Notes: generated from the letters alone by a model not told the origin. DNA of 64,000 nucleotides from JBBIPA01 sp963775935 (GCA_963775935.1 CAVZKR010000006.1:62001-126000), one strand, 5' to 3'; positions 9,468 to 18,863 are shown, counted from the first letter of the stretch. Made by a program: numbers and translations.

Positions 9468-11207
9468 CTATCCCTTCCAGGAGAATTGTACCGCAGCGGG
9501 TATTCTTGTACGTTTATCTAGCTTTATCGGGTAGTCGTCAATTGGAATAGGATCAAACCTCGTTGTCATCCCATCTTTACTCCTCTTGATGATAACCCAT
9601 TTCAGCCATTCAATATCATCACGGTAAGGATATTCCTCCCGATAATGGAAACGTCTGCTTTCCTTCCTTTCTAGGGCACACTTATAAGCAGCTTCCAGTG
9701 TGGACACAAAATTTCTAGCTTCATTGGCTTTAACCAACTCATGGATATCACGTGCCGTCACCCGTGGTATCATTTCTTCCTGCACCCTTTTAAGCTCAGC
9801 TAATGTATATCTTATTCTTCGCTCATGTTTGAAATAACTAAATTGTGCAGGTATGGTTGCCTTATTGACCGCCAAATATATATCTTCTGAGGTTGGCCCG
9901 CTACTTCTGCCCAGAGGCAAGAACGTTTCTTTCCTAAGCAATTTGACTTGGTCACTATTAATCTTTACTTCCCCTGTATCTAAAGCAAGTTTTCCTGCGC
10001 TTTGACCAGCCTTATAGCCTGCACCATAGCATCCCGCTTGGGTCGTACCTGAACTATCAGCCGGATTTACACCATCGTGGGCGCATGAGCCTGCAGCAAA
10101 CAATCCCGAGACACTGGAGCTACCATCAAGGTCTGTACGTACCCCACCATCTTCGTTTGAATACCAAACAGGCACTATAGTATCAGCCTCTAGTCTCTGT
10201 TTTCTTATGTTAAAGCCGTGTTCGTCAAGGCCAGCCCAGTCTTGCGGAAGGAGACGTCTTAGCCTTTCAATGGTTTCATCACTCCAGTGACTTAAGTCGA
10301 TATAAACAGGCCCACGCCCTTCCAAATTTTCCTTTGCCATAATTTGGCCGATCTGCATCCTGTTTAGCATCTGGGTCGTTCGGCCAGGAAAATACTTCTG
10401 TGGAATCCTTTCACCTAGCCTATTGAATAGCTCGGCTTCATAAGTCGTTAGTGCCCCTGGCGGGAGACACGTGAACTTTTTTTCAACTATAGGGAAAAAA
10501 GGCATCTGACCAAATTCCATCCCAGACAATTCTGCGCCAGCCCTTAAGGCTATGGCCATACCATCTCCGGCCAAATTATCTATCTGACCGATATGCAGCC
10601 TAGCGCTAGCTCCCCCGCTAGTAAGTACAACCGCCTTAGCTTTAAAAACCTGAAACTGACCAGTCCTGGTATGGATACCGACCGCACCCATCACTCGCCC
10701 TTCAGTCGGATGTTGGCCATCGGAAGTGAGAAGATCAGTGATCATAACCCTCTCGATGAACTCCACTCCTATTTTTAAAGCATGTTCCTTCATTTTTTCT
10801 AACAACGGAATACCCTCTGCATAGATGGCACGATTGACCACATGCTTCTTACCTTTTCGAGAGTATAACCTTCCGGAGCTATCCCTGAGGAACGGCACTC
10901 CCCAGTTTTCCATTTGTCTAATCCGCTCACCGTGTTCCCTCAGGACTTGTTCGAGGCGTGATTGGATGCAAGCATATTCGCCTTCCTCGACTATCTCTTT
11001 CATGGATAAATATAGATTTTCTTCTGGCACTGGCGCTAGAATACCATGAATGAAAGTAGTGGCACCGCTTCTAGCGAATTTACCTTTTTCTACAAGCACA
11101 ACCTTTGGGCATACCTCCTTCGCTCTTATAGCAGCCCAAATACCTGCAGCCCCACCTCCAACAATCAATACATCTGTATCTACTGTATCTATTTGGTTTA
11201 CTTCCAT
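9468..11207 (-). CDS. FAD-binding fumarate reductase/AprA-like flavoprotein
   Basis: A flavoprotein of 579 residues from the ATG at 11207, which follows AGGAGGA by about nine bases; the longer frame to 11330 lacks this support. It begins with a FAD dinucleotide fold (VLIVGGGAAGIWAA) and has KGKFARSGATTF, which contacts FAD in this family. A second FAD site, GLFAAGSCAHDGVNPADSSG, lies near residue 395. The C-terminal helical domain carries the ERKESRRFHYREEYP pattern of succinate dehydrogenase/AprA relatives. It is cytoplasmic, paired with the ferredoxin at 9210-9443, and divergent from the module starting at 11799. It probably reduces or oxidises a small acid, ring or sulfur compound; the substrate cannot be assigned. 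Confidence 0.85.
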   Translation of the reverse strand: MEVNQIDTVDTDVLIVGGGAAGIWAAIRAKEVCPKVVLVEKGKFARSGATTFIHGILAPVPEENLYLSMKEIVEEGEYACIQSRLEQVLREHGERIRQMENWGVPFLRDSSGRLYSRKGKKHVVNRAIYAEGIPLLEKMKEHALKIGVEFIERVMITDLLTSDGQHPTEGRVMGAVGIHTRTGQFQVFKAKAVVLTSGGASARLHIGQIDNLAGDGMAIALRAGAELSGMEFGQMPFFPIVEKKFTCLPPGALTTYEAELFNRLGERIPQKYFPGRTTQMLNRMQIGQIMAKENLEGRGPVYIDLSHWSDETIERLRRLLPQDWAGLDEHGFNIRKQRLEADTIVPVWYSNEDGGVRTDLDGSSSVSGLFAAGSCAHDGVNPADSSGTTQAGCYGAGYKAGQSAGKLALDTGEVKINSDQVKLLRKETFLPLGRSSGPTSEDIYLAVNKATIPAQFSYFKHERRIRYTLAELKRVQEEMIPRVTARDIHELVKANEARNFVSTLEAAYKCALERKESRRFHYREEYPYRDDIEWLKWVIIKRSKDGMTTRFDPIPIDDYPIKLDKRTRIPAAVQFSWKG

Positions 11208-11452
11208 ACTCAATGTTCCTCCTCGTTTACATTTCTGCAGAAACTTTCCTCTACTATTAATGTTAATTAAATTAACCACCAGTGCTTCAATTTTCTCTCC
11301 GCCAATAGTCTGCCAATACTTTGCGATCATAACTCAGTATCTCGCATATCAACAGCTTCTGCAATACCGCATACATTTTCACATTTGATCTAATACTTAC
11401 GATCCAGGATAACAAATGTTATTATTTTGTTTAACCTTCTTAACTTAATTCC

Positions 11453-11470
11453 CCGACCGTTAGGTCGTGG
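11453..11470. promoter_or_regulatory. Candidate operator palindrome in a divergent intergenic region
   Basis: CCGACCGTTAGGTCGTGG contains the inverted repeat GACC-gtta-GGTC with flanking partial symmetry. It lies between the divergent genes starting at 11207 (minus) and 11799 (plus), where a shared regulator could bind. No T-run follows, so it is unlikely to be a terminator. The rest of the 11208-11798 region is AT-rich and gene-free. It also has an AAGGAGG site at about 11692 followed by ATG-TAG, which encodes nothing. Confidence 0.35.
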
Positions 11471-11593
11471 GAAATTTATTTATATCATTATTTGATATAT
11501 CATTAATAAATGTTTTAATTGCGACTGTAGCGATGTTATCACCGTCATATTGATTTGTCAATAGTAAATATTCATATATTACTTTTGAATGTA

Positions 11594-11622
11594 TTGACAA
11601 GCAATATAAAGAATGTTAATAT
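11594..11622 (+). promoter_or_regulatory. Candidate sigma-A promoter for the 11.8-kb module
   Basis: TTGACA at 11594-11599, a 17-base spacer and TAATAT at 11617-11622 make a good housekeeping-type promoter facing the gene at 11799. The predicted transcript would carry a leader of about 170 bases. The matching region upstream of the second copy near 37.1 kb does not contain it, because similarity ends close to the start codon. Confidence 0.4.
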
Positions 11623-11798
11623 GCAAATGTTCATTTATGGAATTGTATATTCCATATATCCTATATTTCGAAAGTATATTTATTATTATCAAAGGAGGTT
11701 TACTATGTAGATAATCAGTATATGTAATCGTATGTGCGATTATAACGACATGCATAAGAGGAATCATATTCAATTTAATTTATTAAGGAGGATCAAAA

Positions 11799-12068
11799 AT
11801 GATAGGAGCAGAGCCAACCTCTGACAAACATTATGAAGAGAAATTTGAGTTTCCTCTATGGAAAATGATTAAGCGGCGCGCAGAGGAGAAAGATACTAGT
11901 TATGTTATTGCATTGAATGAAGTACTCCCCGAATATGTAAAAACTATAAGGTATGGGGATGAAGAATTTGAGAATGCGATCATAACAGAGCGGTGGAGTG
12001 AAATGAGCAAAGTCGCAGGTGGGGAAGTTATTATGGTAGACATGGCGCCGAGAGAGAAAGGAGGTTAG
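11799..12068 (+). CDS. Small protein of unknown function (89 aa)
   Basis: An 89-residue charged, soluble protein with an AAGGAGG ribosome-binding site nine bases upstream. There is no signal, membrane segment or Cys motif, and I do not recognise a family. It starts the module that continues with a flavoprotein eight bases later and a ferredoxin, so it is probably an accessory subunit or regulator of that pair. A second copy at 35701-37090 is interrupted by an IS630 element, which suggests the module may tolerate its loss, at least in the duplicate. Confidence 0.6.
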   Translation: MIGAEPTSDKHYEEKFEFPLWKMIKRRAEEKDTSYVIALNEVLPEYVKTIRYGDEEFENAIITERWSEMSKVAGGEVIMVDMAPREKGG

Positions 12069-12075
12069 TAAAATT

Positions 12076-13761
12076 ATGGAACAGATTGCAGAAAAGATAA
12101 TAGAAACTGACGTACTGGTGGTTGGGGCAGGCCTCGGTGGTTGTTGCGCTGCAGCAAAGGCAAGAGAGCATGGTTTAGACGTAACCCTGCTTGAGAAGTC
12201 AGCCACTGTGAGGAGTGGGAGCGCTGGACAAGGCATCGACCACTTCGGCTCAATGTTCCCACGTGATGGTTTGACAACATTAGAGTTGTTTAAACTACAC
12301 GACCGGTGGCATAGATCGCTCCAGGGAGGGTCTTTCATAGATGAGAATCTTGCGTATAAGCTCATGGATAATGCTTTCTGGGCGTTAGACGAATTGGATA
12401 AGATGGGTGTAACCATGAAGTGGGAAAATGGGGAACCTTATTGGATGCCCTGGCCTCGTTTGGGTTTGCCGCCTAAGAAGGTTGCTCTCAGGGTCCACTG
12501 GCAGAATGTTAAACCACAACTATCACAGATAGTGAGAAAAAAGGGCGTAAATGTACTCGATCGGACTATGGTTGTGGACTTACTCACGAATAAAGGTGCG
12601 GTAGTCGGAGCCACCGCAATAAACTCTCGCACTGGGGAATTCATCGTTATTAAGTCAAAGGCAACCATATTGGCGACTGGCTGGGTCAATCGTATATTTG
12701 AGCCGGAAAATCCCCAGCCTGGGAAATACAAGATGAGGTACCACTTCTGCCCAGCTGGGGGTTCTGGAGACGGGTTGGGAGTAGCGTATAGAGCTGGTGC
12801 TGAACTAGGCAATATGGAGATGAACGCGTGGGTTTTTAGAATACGTGATGATTTATCAATTTCTTTCGGCAACTTTCGTATGAATGATGGAATCCCTAAC
12901 AAGGTCTTCACCTGGAAGGGTAAAGAGTTGGTTTGTCCATCACCAGCTACGTATGACCGACTGGAGAGAAACGGCGAAACCCCGGTCTACTACAGTATTG
13001 AAAACCTGAATGATGACTATCAGAAGAGGGTAGAGGTTGCCTATGCAGATGAGAGACCAATATCGTTTAAGATAGCAGAGGAAAGAGGATTCAATCCTAG
13101 AACCCATCGTTTTGAAATAAATGCTAAGCCGCTTAATCTTACCTGGTGGGGTGGTATCTTAATAGATGAGAACTTCAAAGCTTCCTTAAAAGGTTTGTAC
13201 GCAGTAGGGGACTGTGCTACTGGTTTTTGCGGATGTGCTGGTGCTTCAATTAGTGGCCTACTCTTAGGTAACACCATACACACCAGCGTCGGAAAAACCA
13301 GTGAACCTATTCTGGACAAGGCTCAACTGATAAGGCAGAAAGAGATTGCGTTAGCGCCGCTGCACATGAAGGATGGGGTGGAGCCAATGGAACTTGAGAC
13401 AGCAATTCGGTCTGCAAATGAGCGGTATACAGGACTCTTCAAATCCGAGGGCAAGCTGCTGGAAGGGTTGAGGCGACTCGGTACTCTAAGAAGAGTTGCC
13501 CTACCCAAGCTAATGGCCAAAAGTCCTCACTACCTGATGAGATGTCTGGAGTGCCGGAATATATTGGACCTAGCTGAGTCGTACATGCAGGCTATTCTTG
13601 AAAGGAGAGAGTCACGGGCTCAATTCTATAGGACAGATTATACCAAGGAAGACCCGGCGTTAGATAAAGTGACTATTCAGCGAATGGAGAACGGAAAGGC
13701 AGTGCTTGAAAGAAGAGAGATGCCAAAGCTAAAGCCGGAATATAAAAAGGAGGTAAAGTAG
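12076..13761 (+). CDS. FAD-binding AprA/fumarate-reductase-like flavoprotein
   Basis: A 561-residue flavoprotein. The N-terminal FAD fold reads VLVVGAGLGGCCAAAKA, followed by LLEKSATVRSGSAGQG. A second FAD motif, LYAVGDCATGFCGCAGAS, lies near residue 375 and is rich in Cys. The C-terminal helices carry ERRESRAQFYRTDY, as in the AprA/SdhA family. The ferredoxin gene starts one base after its stop, which implies translational coupling and a two-subunit complex like AprBA. No sulfur-metabolism gene is nearby, so reduction or oxidation of an organic intermediate is more likely than APS reduction. An inverted duplicate at 34009-35693 is frameshifted. Confidence 0.87.
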   Translation: MEQIAEKIIETDVLVVGAGLGGCCAAAKAREHGLDVTLLEKSATVRSGSAGQGIDHFGSMFPRDGLTTLELFKLHDRWHRSLQGGSFIDENLAYKLMDNAFWALDELDKMGVTMKWENGEPYWMPWPRLGLPPKKVALRVHWQNVKPQLSQIVRKKGVNVLDRTMVVDLLTNKGAVVGATAINSRTGEFIVIKSKATILATGWVNRIFEPENPQPGKYKMRYHFCPAGGSGDGLGVAYRAGAELGNMEMNAWVFRIRDDLSISFGNFRMNDGIPNKVFTWKGKELVCPSPATYDRLERNGETPVYYSIENLNDDYQKRVEVAYADERPISFKIAEERGFNPRTHRFEINAKPLNLTWWGGILIDENFKASLKGLYAVGDCATGFCGCAGASISGLLLGNTIHTSVGKTSEPILDKAQLIRQKEIALAPLHMKDGVEPMELETAIRSANERYTGLFKSEGKLLEGLRRLGTLRRVALPKLMAKSPHYLMRCLECRNILDLAESYMQAILERRESRAQFYRTDYTKEDPALDKVTIQRMENGKAVLERREMPKLKPEYKKEVK

Positions 13762-13762
13762 C

Positions 13763-13963
13763 ATGCCTGTAAAGATAGATTACCATCGCTGTATTGGTTG
13801 CCGAAGATGCTATGACATATGTCCTATGGACGTTTACATTTGGGACAAAGCCATGGATATGCCAAAGGTGGAGCATGAGGAGGAATGCTGGCACTGTGGT
13901 ATATGCTATATGGAGTGCCCGAAACGGTGTATCGACGTCACACTACCAGTGTCACTGATGTAA
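13763..13963 (+). CDS. 2[4Fe-4S] ferredoxin, AprB-like
   Basis: A 66-residue ferredoxin with two standard cluster motifs, CIGCRRCYDICP and CWHCGICYMECP, and little else. It is coupled to the flavoprotein just upstream and probably is its electron-transfer subunit in the cytoplasm. It is shorter than true AprB, lacking the C-terminal tail that wraps AprA. An identical copy sits at 33807-34007 in the inverted duplication. Confidence 0.9.
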   Translation: MPVKIDYHRCIGCRRCYDICPMDVYIWDKAMDMPKVEHEEECWHCGICYMECPKRCIDVTLPVSLM

Positions 13964-13999
13964 CCCCTTAATCCAGTGAATTGATTGTGGAATCTTTGA

Positions 14000-14341
14000 G
14001 TAATCGTAGGTCACATTGCTTATGCAGACTTAATGGTGCCTAAGAAATCCGGGGTACGGGAAAAGGTGGAGCGCTTCGATATCCCGGGAGATAAGATCAG
14101 AGGTTACCTGGAAAGGAATATTTACTTTGATATTTCCCATGCTCCTGTGTGGGGCAAAACGCAGTTAGAGTGCACTGTTAAAGTGTTGGCAGCCGACCAT
14201 ATTCTTTTCGGAAGCTCTTGTCTTCTGAGGGGGGCGTGGTTGTTAAAGGGCGTGGAGTTTTTACGCAACTTGGATATTGGCGAGAAGGAAAAGTCACAAA
14301 TACTTGGTGGAAACTCCTTGAAACTATTTAACATAAAATGA
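14000..14341 (+). pseudogene. C-terminal fragment of a family-2 amidohydrolase
   Basis: The frame matches the last third of the amidohydrolases at 1181-2230 and 53727-54770: GHIAYADL, IRGYLERNIYFDISHAP, VKVLAADHILFGSS and LGGNSLKLFNIK, ending at the family's normal stop. No N-terminal two-thirds is present and there is no ribosome-binding site. The GSD metal motif is again changed, to GSSCL. It begins a few dozen bases after the end of the duplicated flavoprotein module, so that breakpoint probably created it. Confidence 0.8.
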
Positions 14342-14376
14342 TAAACTATGGCATATAGTACTTCAGTTTTTCTTGT

Positions 14377-14721
14377 GGGGAAGCTTATATTGCCGCCGTC
14401 TGTGGCTCAAGTGTAGTTACTGCCGGCACTATGGGTACTATTAGTCTGCCAGAGACGCATCGGAGGTCGTATAATCCTTTATAGCTACAGGCTCAGTCAC
14501 TGCAGAGGGTATTACCTGGTATCCTGATACTAGCGATTAGGGGCTTTGTCCTTTATAGAATAATTACCGAGCAGCCCGGGGGCAAACTTTTCATAGCTGG
14601 TTTACTTCCTAGATTGCTTCTCAACGCCCTGTTCATACTCAATGTATCCATCGTAGTGAGACGAAATCCTTTAAAATATCCCCAGAATATGAGCGAAAAT
14701 CATACAGAGGAAGAGCCATAA
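14377..14721 (+). pseudogene. Decayed TRAP transporter large permease (DctM) fragment
   Basis: Three frames together read as the end of a TRAP-type DctM protein: GEAYIAAVCGSSVVTAGTMG and SLPETHRRSYNPL, then ATGSVTAEG after a frameshift, then GFVLYRIITEQPGGKLFIAG followed by LLPRLLLNALF. The order and spacing fit the C-terminal membrane domain of DctM. At least two frameshifts and a stop make it dead. Its last stop overlaps the TTG start of the ABC permease. It implies that a TRAP importer once stood where the ABC operon now begins. Confidence 0.65.
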
Positions 14722-16461
14722 TTGCGTTATCGAACCGCATCTTTGATCTCTCGATTCTTACGACCTGATACTCCTCTTTATGTAGTAGGGCTAGTAGTAG
14801 CAATGCTCATATGTTTATTGACATTGGTTATTCTCTGGTCAACATTTTTTGAGGGTTTGCCTGCGCTTGAAGCAACGTATACGTTGGAGAATTACTCAGA
14901 TGTCATACTTAGCCCATTGACCACTAAAGTGGCACTAAACACATTGATACTGGGGGTGGGAACGGTAATAGTAGCATCTTTTTTTGGTTTCCCCTTAGCT
15001 TGGTTAGTACATCGTACCAATGTACCATTTAAGAGTCTTTTCGTTACACTAATGTTCCTCAGTACGCTAATTCCGAGCTTCCTTAGAGCAATGGGTTGGA
15101 TAATGCTGTTAAGCCCCAAAGTTGGCATAATCAATCAATTGCTTAGGCTGTTCATCCATATTGAGTCAGGACCATTAAGCCCTTATAACATACCGTTTAT
15201 GTCATTTATACAGGGTATTGCGCTCACCCCGGTTCTATTTTTTATGCTAGCTGGATCCTTTTCGGCAATCGACCCCAGCTTTGAGGAATCAGCCGAAATA
15301 AGTGGCGCATCTAAGTTCCAATCTATCAAAAGTATTGCATTCCCACTTGTTAAGCCAGCACTAGTTGCTGGCTTAATTTATATCTTTATGACTGGTGTAT
15401 CAATGTTCGAAGTACCAGCCTTACTGGGAGCGCCGTTTAGGATTCACGTCTTTAGTACCCTTATGTATGAGTCGATGCATCCACCGGAAGGTACGGTAAG
15501 TTTCGGTATAGCCGGCGTATACGGTATGCTACTACTCATTCCAACAACGATCGCGCTCTATCTTTATCAAAGGATGATAAAACTTAGCTACCGCTATGCC
15601 ACCGTGACCGGAAAGGGTTACAGGCCAAAACTAACGGATTTAGGTCAGTGGAGATATGCCGGGGCGGGATTCATAATATTATACTATTTATTAGGTCTTT
15701 TAATCCCTTTCCTTGTTATAGTTTGGGTTTCCTTTACACCATACATTCAGCTACCAAGTATGGCAGCCCTTGGAACATTAAACTTAGCAGGCTACCAGGG
15801 TGCTATTCGCATGTTAGGCGAACATGGAATAGTTCCTAATACTATTCAATTGATGGTATTGGTAGGAATATTCGGTGCACTTATTGGTTTGATCATCTCC
15901 TGGATTGTTCTGCGCACTACGTTGCCGGGAAGATACACTCTGGATACTATTTCTATGGTACCCCATGCTGTACCTGCCATAGGTTTTGCTTTCTCTATTG
16001 CATTTGTTGCATTGCTACTTGTTAAAAGTATACCCATATACGGTAGTCTGTCTTCTATCATCCTTGCTGATATTCTACTTGTTCTCCCTTTTACCACGAG
16101 AACGATCAATGCGTCTATAATTCAAATTCATCGAGACCTGGAGGATGCCGTGCAGATTTGTGGAGGTTCCAGAGTTACTGCTTTAAGAACAGTAATCATG
16201 CCACTTGTTATCCCTGCGATATTTTATTCATTCATGTTCGGTTTGCTTTTTGCCTATCGGGATGTTACTGTAGCATTGTTTTTACAAACTACCCGGAATA
16301 CGGTCATGTCAACTGCAATATGGACCATGTGGTCAGCCGGTCAGTCAGCAGAAGCGGCCGCACTGGGTGTTATTATGATAGTAGTCATGTCTATAGTTGT
16401 TATTGTGATACTACGTGCCTTCCCTCAAATCCTTAGGGAAGCAGAACATCGAGGACTTTAA
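14722..16461 (+). CDS. ABC transporter fused permease (FbpB-like), operon A
   Basis: A 579-residue inner-membrane permease made of two fused FbpB-type halves, each with about six hydrophobic helices. Each half has an EAA-type coupling loop: EESAEISGASKFQSIKSI near residue 190 and LEDAVQICGGSRVTALRTV near residue 475. Start is TTG at 14722, with GAGGAAG upstream; paralogues at 19053 and 50881 also use TTG. ATPase and SBP genes follow on the same strand, forming a complete importer operon of the iron(III)/polyamine/thiamine class. Substrate cannot be read; neighbours suggest an organic acid or aromatic carboxylate as much as iron. Confidence 0.9.
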   Translation: MRYRTASLISRFLRPDTPLYVVGLVVAMLICLLTLVILWSTFFEGLPALEATYTLENYSDVILSPLTTKVALNTLILGVGTVIVASFFGFPLAWLVHRTNVPFKSLFVTLMFLSTLIPSFLRAMGWIMLLSPKVGIINQLLRLFIHIESGPLSPYNIPFMSFIQGIALTPVLFFMLAGSFSAIDPSFEESAEISGASKFQSIKSIAFPLVKPALVAGLIYIFMTGVSMFEVPALLGAPFRIHVFSTLMYESMHPPEGTVSFGIAGVYGMLLLIPTTIALYLYQRMIKLSYRYATVTGKGYRPKLTDLGQWRYAGAGFIILYYLLGLLIPFLVIVWVSFTPYIQLPSMAALGTLNLAGYQGAIRMLGEHGIVPNTIQLMVLVGIFGALIGLIISWIVLRTTLPGRYTLDTISMVPHAVPAIGFAFSIAFVALLLVKSIPIYGSLSSIILADILLVLPFTTRTINASIIQIHRDLEDAVQICGGSRVTALRTVIMPLVIPAIFYSFMFGLLFAYRDVTVALFLQTTRNTVMSTAIWTMWSAGQSAEAAALGVIMIVVMSIVVIVILRAFPQILREAEHRGL

Positions 16462-16473
16462 AAAGGGGTTATT

Positions 16474-17586
16474 ATGCTGAAGTTGACTAGCCTATTCAAA
16501 ACCTATAAAGCAGAAGATAGACAAGTACCAGCAGTACGAGGAGTGAGCCTCAATATAAACAAGGGAGATGTGTATACACTGCTGGGGCCCAGCGGCTGTG
16601 GCAAGACGACGATTCTTCGATGTGTCGCCGGCTTGGAGAAACCTGATGAGGGAGAAATCATTCTAGGTGACACAGTATTGTTCTCAAGTTCATCTGGCAC
16701 GTCGGTACCCCCGTATAAACGAAATATCGGCATGGTATTCCAGTCCTACGCAATCTGGCCACATATGAACGTTTTTGATAATGTGGGCTTCCCCCTCTAC
16801 CACGGCGGCAGAAAGCACTCACGGCGAGAAGTAAAAGAATACGTACTTCGTGCGCTGAAAATGGTACAGCTTGAGGGGACAGAGGACCGTTCGGCTACTC
16901 TACTGAGTGGTGGTCAGCAGCAACGGGTAGCGCTCGCCCGTGCCCTGGTGTATCAACCAAGCATTCTCCTTCTTGATGAACCGCTCAGTAACCTCGATGC
17001 GAGACTACGCGATGAGGTGCGGAAAGAAATTAAGGATCTGGTGAAGAGACTCAATCTCACTGTTTTGTATGTTACCCACGACCAGGTTGAGGCGCTTTCC
17101 TTGTCAGACCGTATCGCCGTCATGCGCTCAGGCGTTATCATTCAGGAAGGCTCGCCGGCGGATATCTACCTGTCACCGCAGGCAACGTTTGTAGCCGCAT
17201 TTGTCGGCAAAGCAAACCGGATAAAAGGAGTCATAACTGAAGTAGATACGACTGCCAAAATGTATACGGTCAGGACGCCTATCGGGCAGTTCCAGGGCGT
17301 TTGTTGTACCGAATGTGTGGTTAACAAAGGAGATGAGGTTGTCTTTATGATTCGACCCAATGCTATCGCCGTGTCGGAAAGGGAGACTGCAAAAACAACG
17401 AATATCGTAGAAGCTGACATAAAAGTACTCACGTTTACCGGCGCGCAGACTGAATGTGTTATGCATTGTCAGGAAGTACTATTAGAAGTTCAGGTGCCCG
17501 GTCTGGTTCAGCTGGAGATGGGACAACGGGTATATTTACATTTTGATCCTGAGCTTTGCCAGATACTGCCGGTTAGCATGGAGTGA
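16474..17586 (+). CDS. ABC transporter ATPase (FbpC/PotA-like), operon A
   Basis: A 370-residue cytoplasmic ATPase with Walker A GPSGCGKTT, Q-loop, signature LSGGQQQRVALARAL, Walker B ILLLDEP, the D-loop SNLDA and switch HDQVEA. A TOBE-type regulatory tail follows from about residue 240. It lies 12 bases after the permease stop. From about 16570 to the start of the next gene it is nearly the same as the operon D ATPase (38448-39575), including the non-coding stretch after it, which points to recent duplication or gene conversion. Confidence 0.92.
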   Translation: MLKLTSLFKTYKAEDRQVPAVRGVSLNINKGDVYTLLGPSGCGKTTILRCVAGLEKPDEGEIILGDTVLFSSSSGTSVPPYKRNIGMVFQSYAIWPHMNVFDNVGFPLYHGGRKHSRREVKEYVLRALKMVQLEGTEDRSATLLSGGQQQRVALARALVYQPSILLLDEPLSNLDARLRDEVRKEIKDLVKRLNLTVLYVTHDQVEALSLSDRIAVMRSGVIIQEGSPADIYLSPQATFVAAFVGKANRIKGVITEVDTTAKMYTVRTPIGQFQGVCCTECVVNKGDEVVFMIRPNAIAVSERETAKTTNIVEADIKVLTFTGAQTECVMHCQEVLLEVQVPGLVQLEMGQRVYLHFDPELCQILPVSME

Positions 17587-17720
17587 TAATAACATAGCTA
17601 GGTCGAAGTAAGCTAATTATCATGATAACGAGGTAAGGAGAGTGATGCCTATGAGAGTAGCCTAGAGCAAGTCGATTGGTAAAGGGAAAAGGTTATAAAA
17701 CAAATATCGAGGAGGATGAA

Positions 17721-18863
17721 ATGTTTTCGAAGATGTTTATGAAAATCAGTCTGGCACTGCTTTTAACTTTGGGTGTTTTACTGGCAGCCTGTGCAGCACC
17801 AGCTCCGACTCCGGTGCCGGCGCCAGCACCAGCACCAGCACCTAAACCGTCACCAACACCCTTAGCACTGGTTATCGAAGGAGCTAAAAAGGAGGGAAAG
17901 GTCAAATTTGCTGGGCCTGCTAGTTATCCATCCGTTTCAATTGATCGCCTGGAAGCGGAGATCAAAGCTACATTTGGTATCGATATAGCCATACAATTCA
18001 CTGGTATGGAGGCCATGCCTCCATATTTAGCAAAGGTGGAAATGGAAACAAAAGCAGGTACAACTCCATCATATGACTTATTAGATTTTGCCATACTTAA
18101 TGTAGCAGATGGAATGACAAAGGGCTTATTTGAAATAGTGGACTGGGTACCACTTTTGATCAAGGATACAAATCCTGCCGCAGTTCTGCCATCACCTCTG
18201 AACGCTGTTACGGCCCGAACTACTTGTGTCGTTTTATCTTATAACCCTGAGAAAATTTCTGAGCAGGAAGTTCCTAAGAAATTCGGCGATTTAGCCGCCC
18301 CGAAATTCAAGGGAAAATTGGGAATATGGAATTTCCCCACCAAGTGGGGGTATTGGTGCTGGTTTTTAGGTGGTCAAAAGGACAATGAAAAGGGCAAGCA
18401 GTTGCTTAAAGCTTTAATACAAAACGACCCATATCAAGCCAATCCGGTTGACCTCCGAAATAGATATCTAGTTGGTGAACTACCAATGCTTCTTACCCAA
18501 AGAAGTCAAATGGACTGGATTCTGAGCAAAGGCGTCCCGGTAAAAATGCAAATTCTGGACGATATATTGGAGGTAGAAGAGTTCGGTTTAGTGATACCAA
18601 AGAAGGCAGAGAATTTCAACGCAGCCAAGTTGCTTGCTGTCTACATAGCCAGTCCTGCAGGTTCTAAGTGGTCTTTTGAATCGGGCAAGTACGGTTTTTA
18701 CCATAGTCCAGGCAATGTGGACTATGACATAGTAACTGAGGCAAAAAAACGGGGCGTGCCAATATATTACGGTAGTGATAAGAAAACTATTGAGTGGTTG
18801 ATGAGCCCGGAGTATCCCGCTTTGTCAAAAGAAGTAGGCGATATACTCAAAGGAGTCAAATAA
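17721..18863 (+). CDS. ABC substrate-binding lipoprotein, operon A
   Basis: A 380-residue solute-binding lipoprotein. I start it at ATG 17721, directly after GAGGAGGA; an upstream in-frame start at 17676 would bury the signal peptide. The signal segment ends at LAACAAP, giving lipidated Cys near residue 23, followed by a Pro-Ala repeat linker to residue 50. The mature domain resembles FbpA-clan binders, with EGAKKEGKVKF at its start. It completes the permease-ATPase-SBP operon. The signal-peptide region is very close to that of the SBP at 37192-38316, but the binding domains differ clearly, so the two may take different ligands. Confidence 0.9.
   Translation: MFSKMFMKISLALLLTLGVLLAACAAPAPTPVPAPAPAPAPKPSPTPLALVIEGAKKEGKVKFAGPASYPSVSIDRLEAEIKATFGIDIAIQFTGMEAMPPYLAKVEMETKAGTTPSYDLLDFAILNVADGMTKGLFEIVDWVPLLIKDTNPAAVLPSPLNAVTARTTCVVLSYNPEKISEQEVPKKFGDLAAPKFKGKLGIWNFPTKWGYWCWFLGGQKDNEKGKQLLKALIQNDPYQANPVDLRNRYLVGELPMLLTQRSQMDWILSKGVPVKMQILDDILEVEEFGLVIPKKAENFNAAKLLAVYIASPAGSKWSFESGKYGFYHSPGNVDYDIVTEAKKRGVPIYYGSDKKTIEWLMSPEYPALSKEVGDILKGVK

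Larger units (their letters stand above)
11775..13972 (+). repeat. Left arm of a ~2.2-kb near-identical inverted duplication
   Basis: This segment (small protein, flavoprotein, ferredoxin) recurs inverted at 33793-37110. Encoded flavoprotein and ferredoxin sequences are the same in both arms wherever the frame is kept. Similarity fades within some 20 bases upstream of the first start codon and within about 10 bases after the ferredoxin stop. This arm has all three frames intact and also preserves the uninterrupted target site used by the IS630 in the other arm. Confidence 0.9.

Noticed and set aside
9468..13963. Sulfate-reduction aprBA genes
   Set aside because: The flavoproteins and ferredoxins have the AprBA layout, but the ferredoxins lack the AprB tail and no sat, qmo or dsr gene is present, so aprA/aprB symbols are not used.
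17800..17860. Short tandem repeats resembling a small array
   Set aside because: They encode the Pro-Ala linker of the SBP lipoprotein; similar repeats occur at 38180-38240 and 47690-47740 in the other SBPs. Spacing and units do not fit CRISPR.
14722..18863. Naming the ABC operon fbpBCA (iron uptake)
   Set aside because: Fold and gene order fit the iron(III)/polyamine class, but no iron-binding Tyr pair could be confirmed in the SBP and the surroundings are catabolic, so the substrate is left open.
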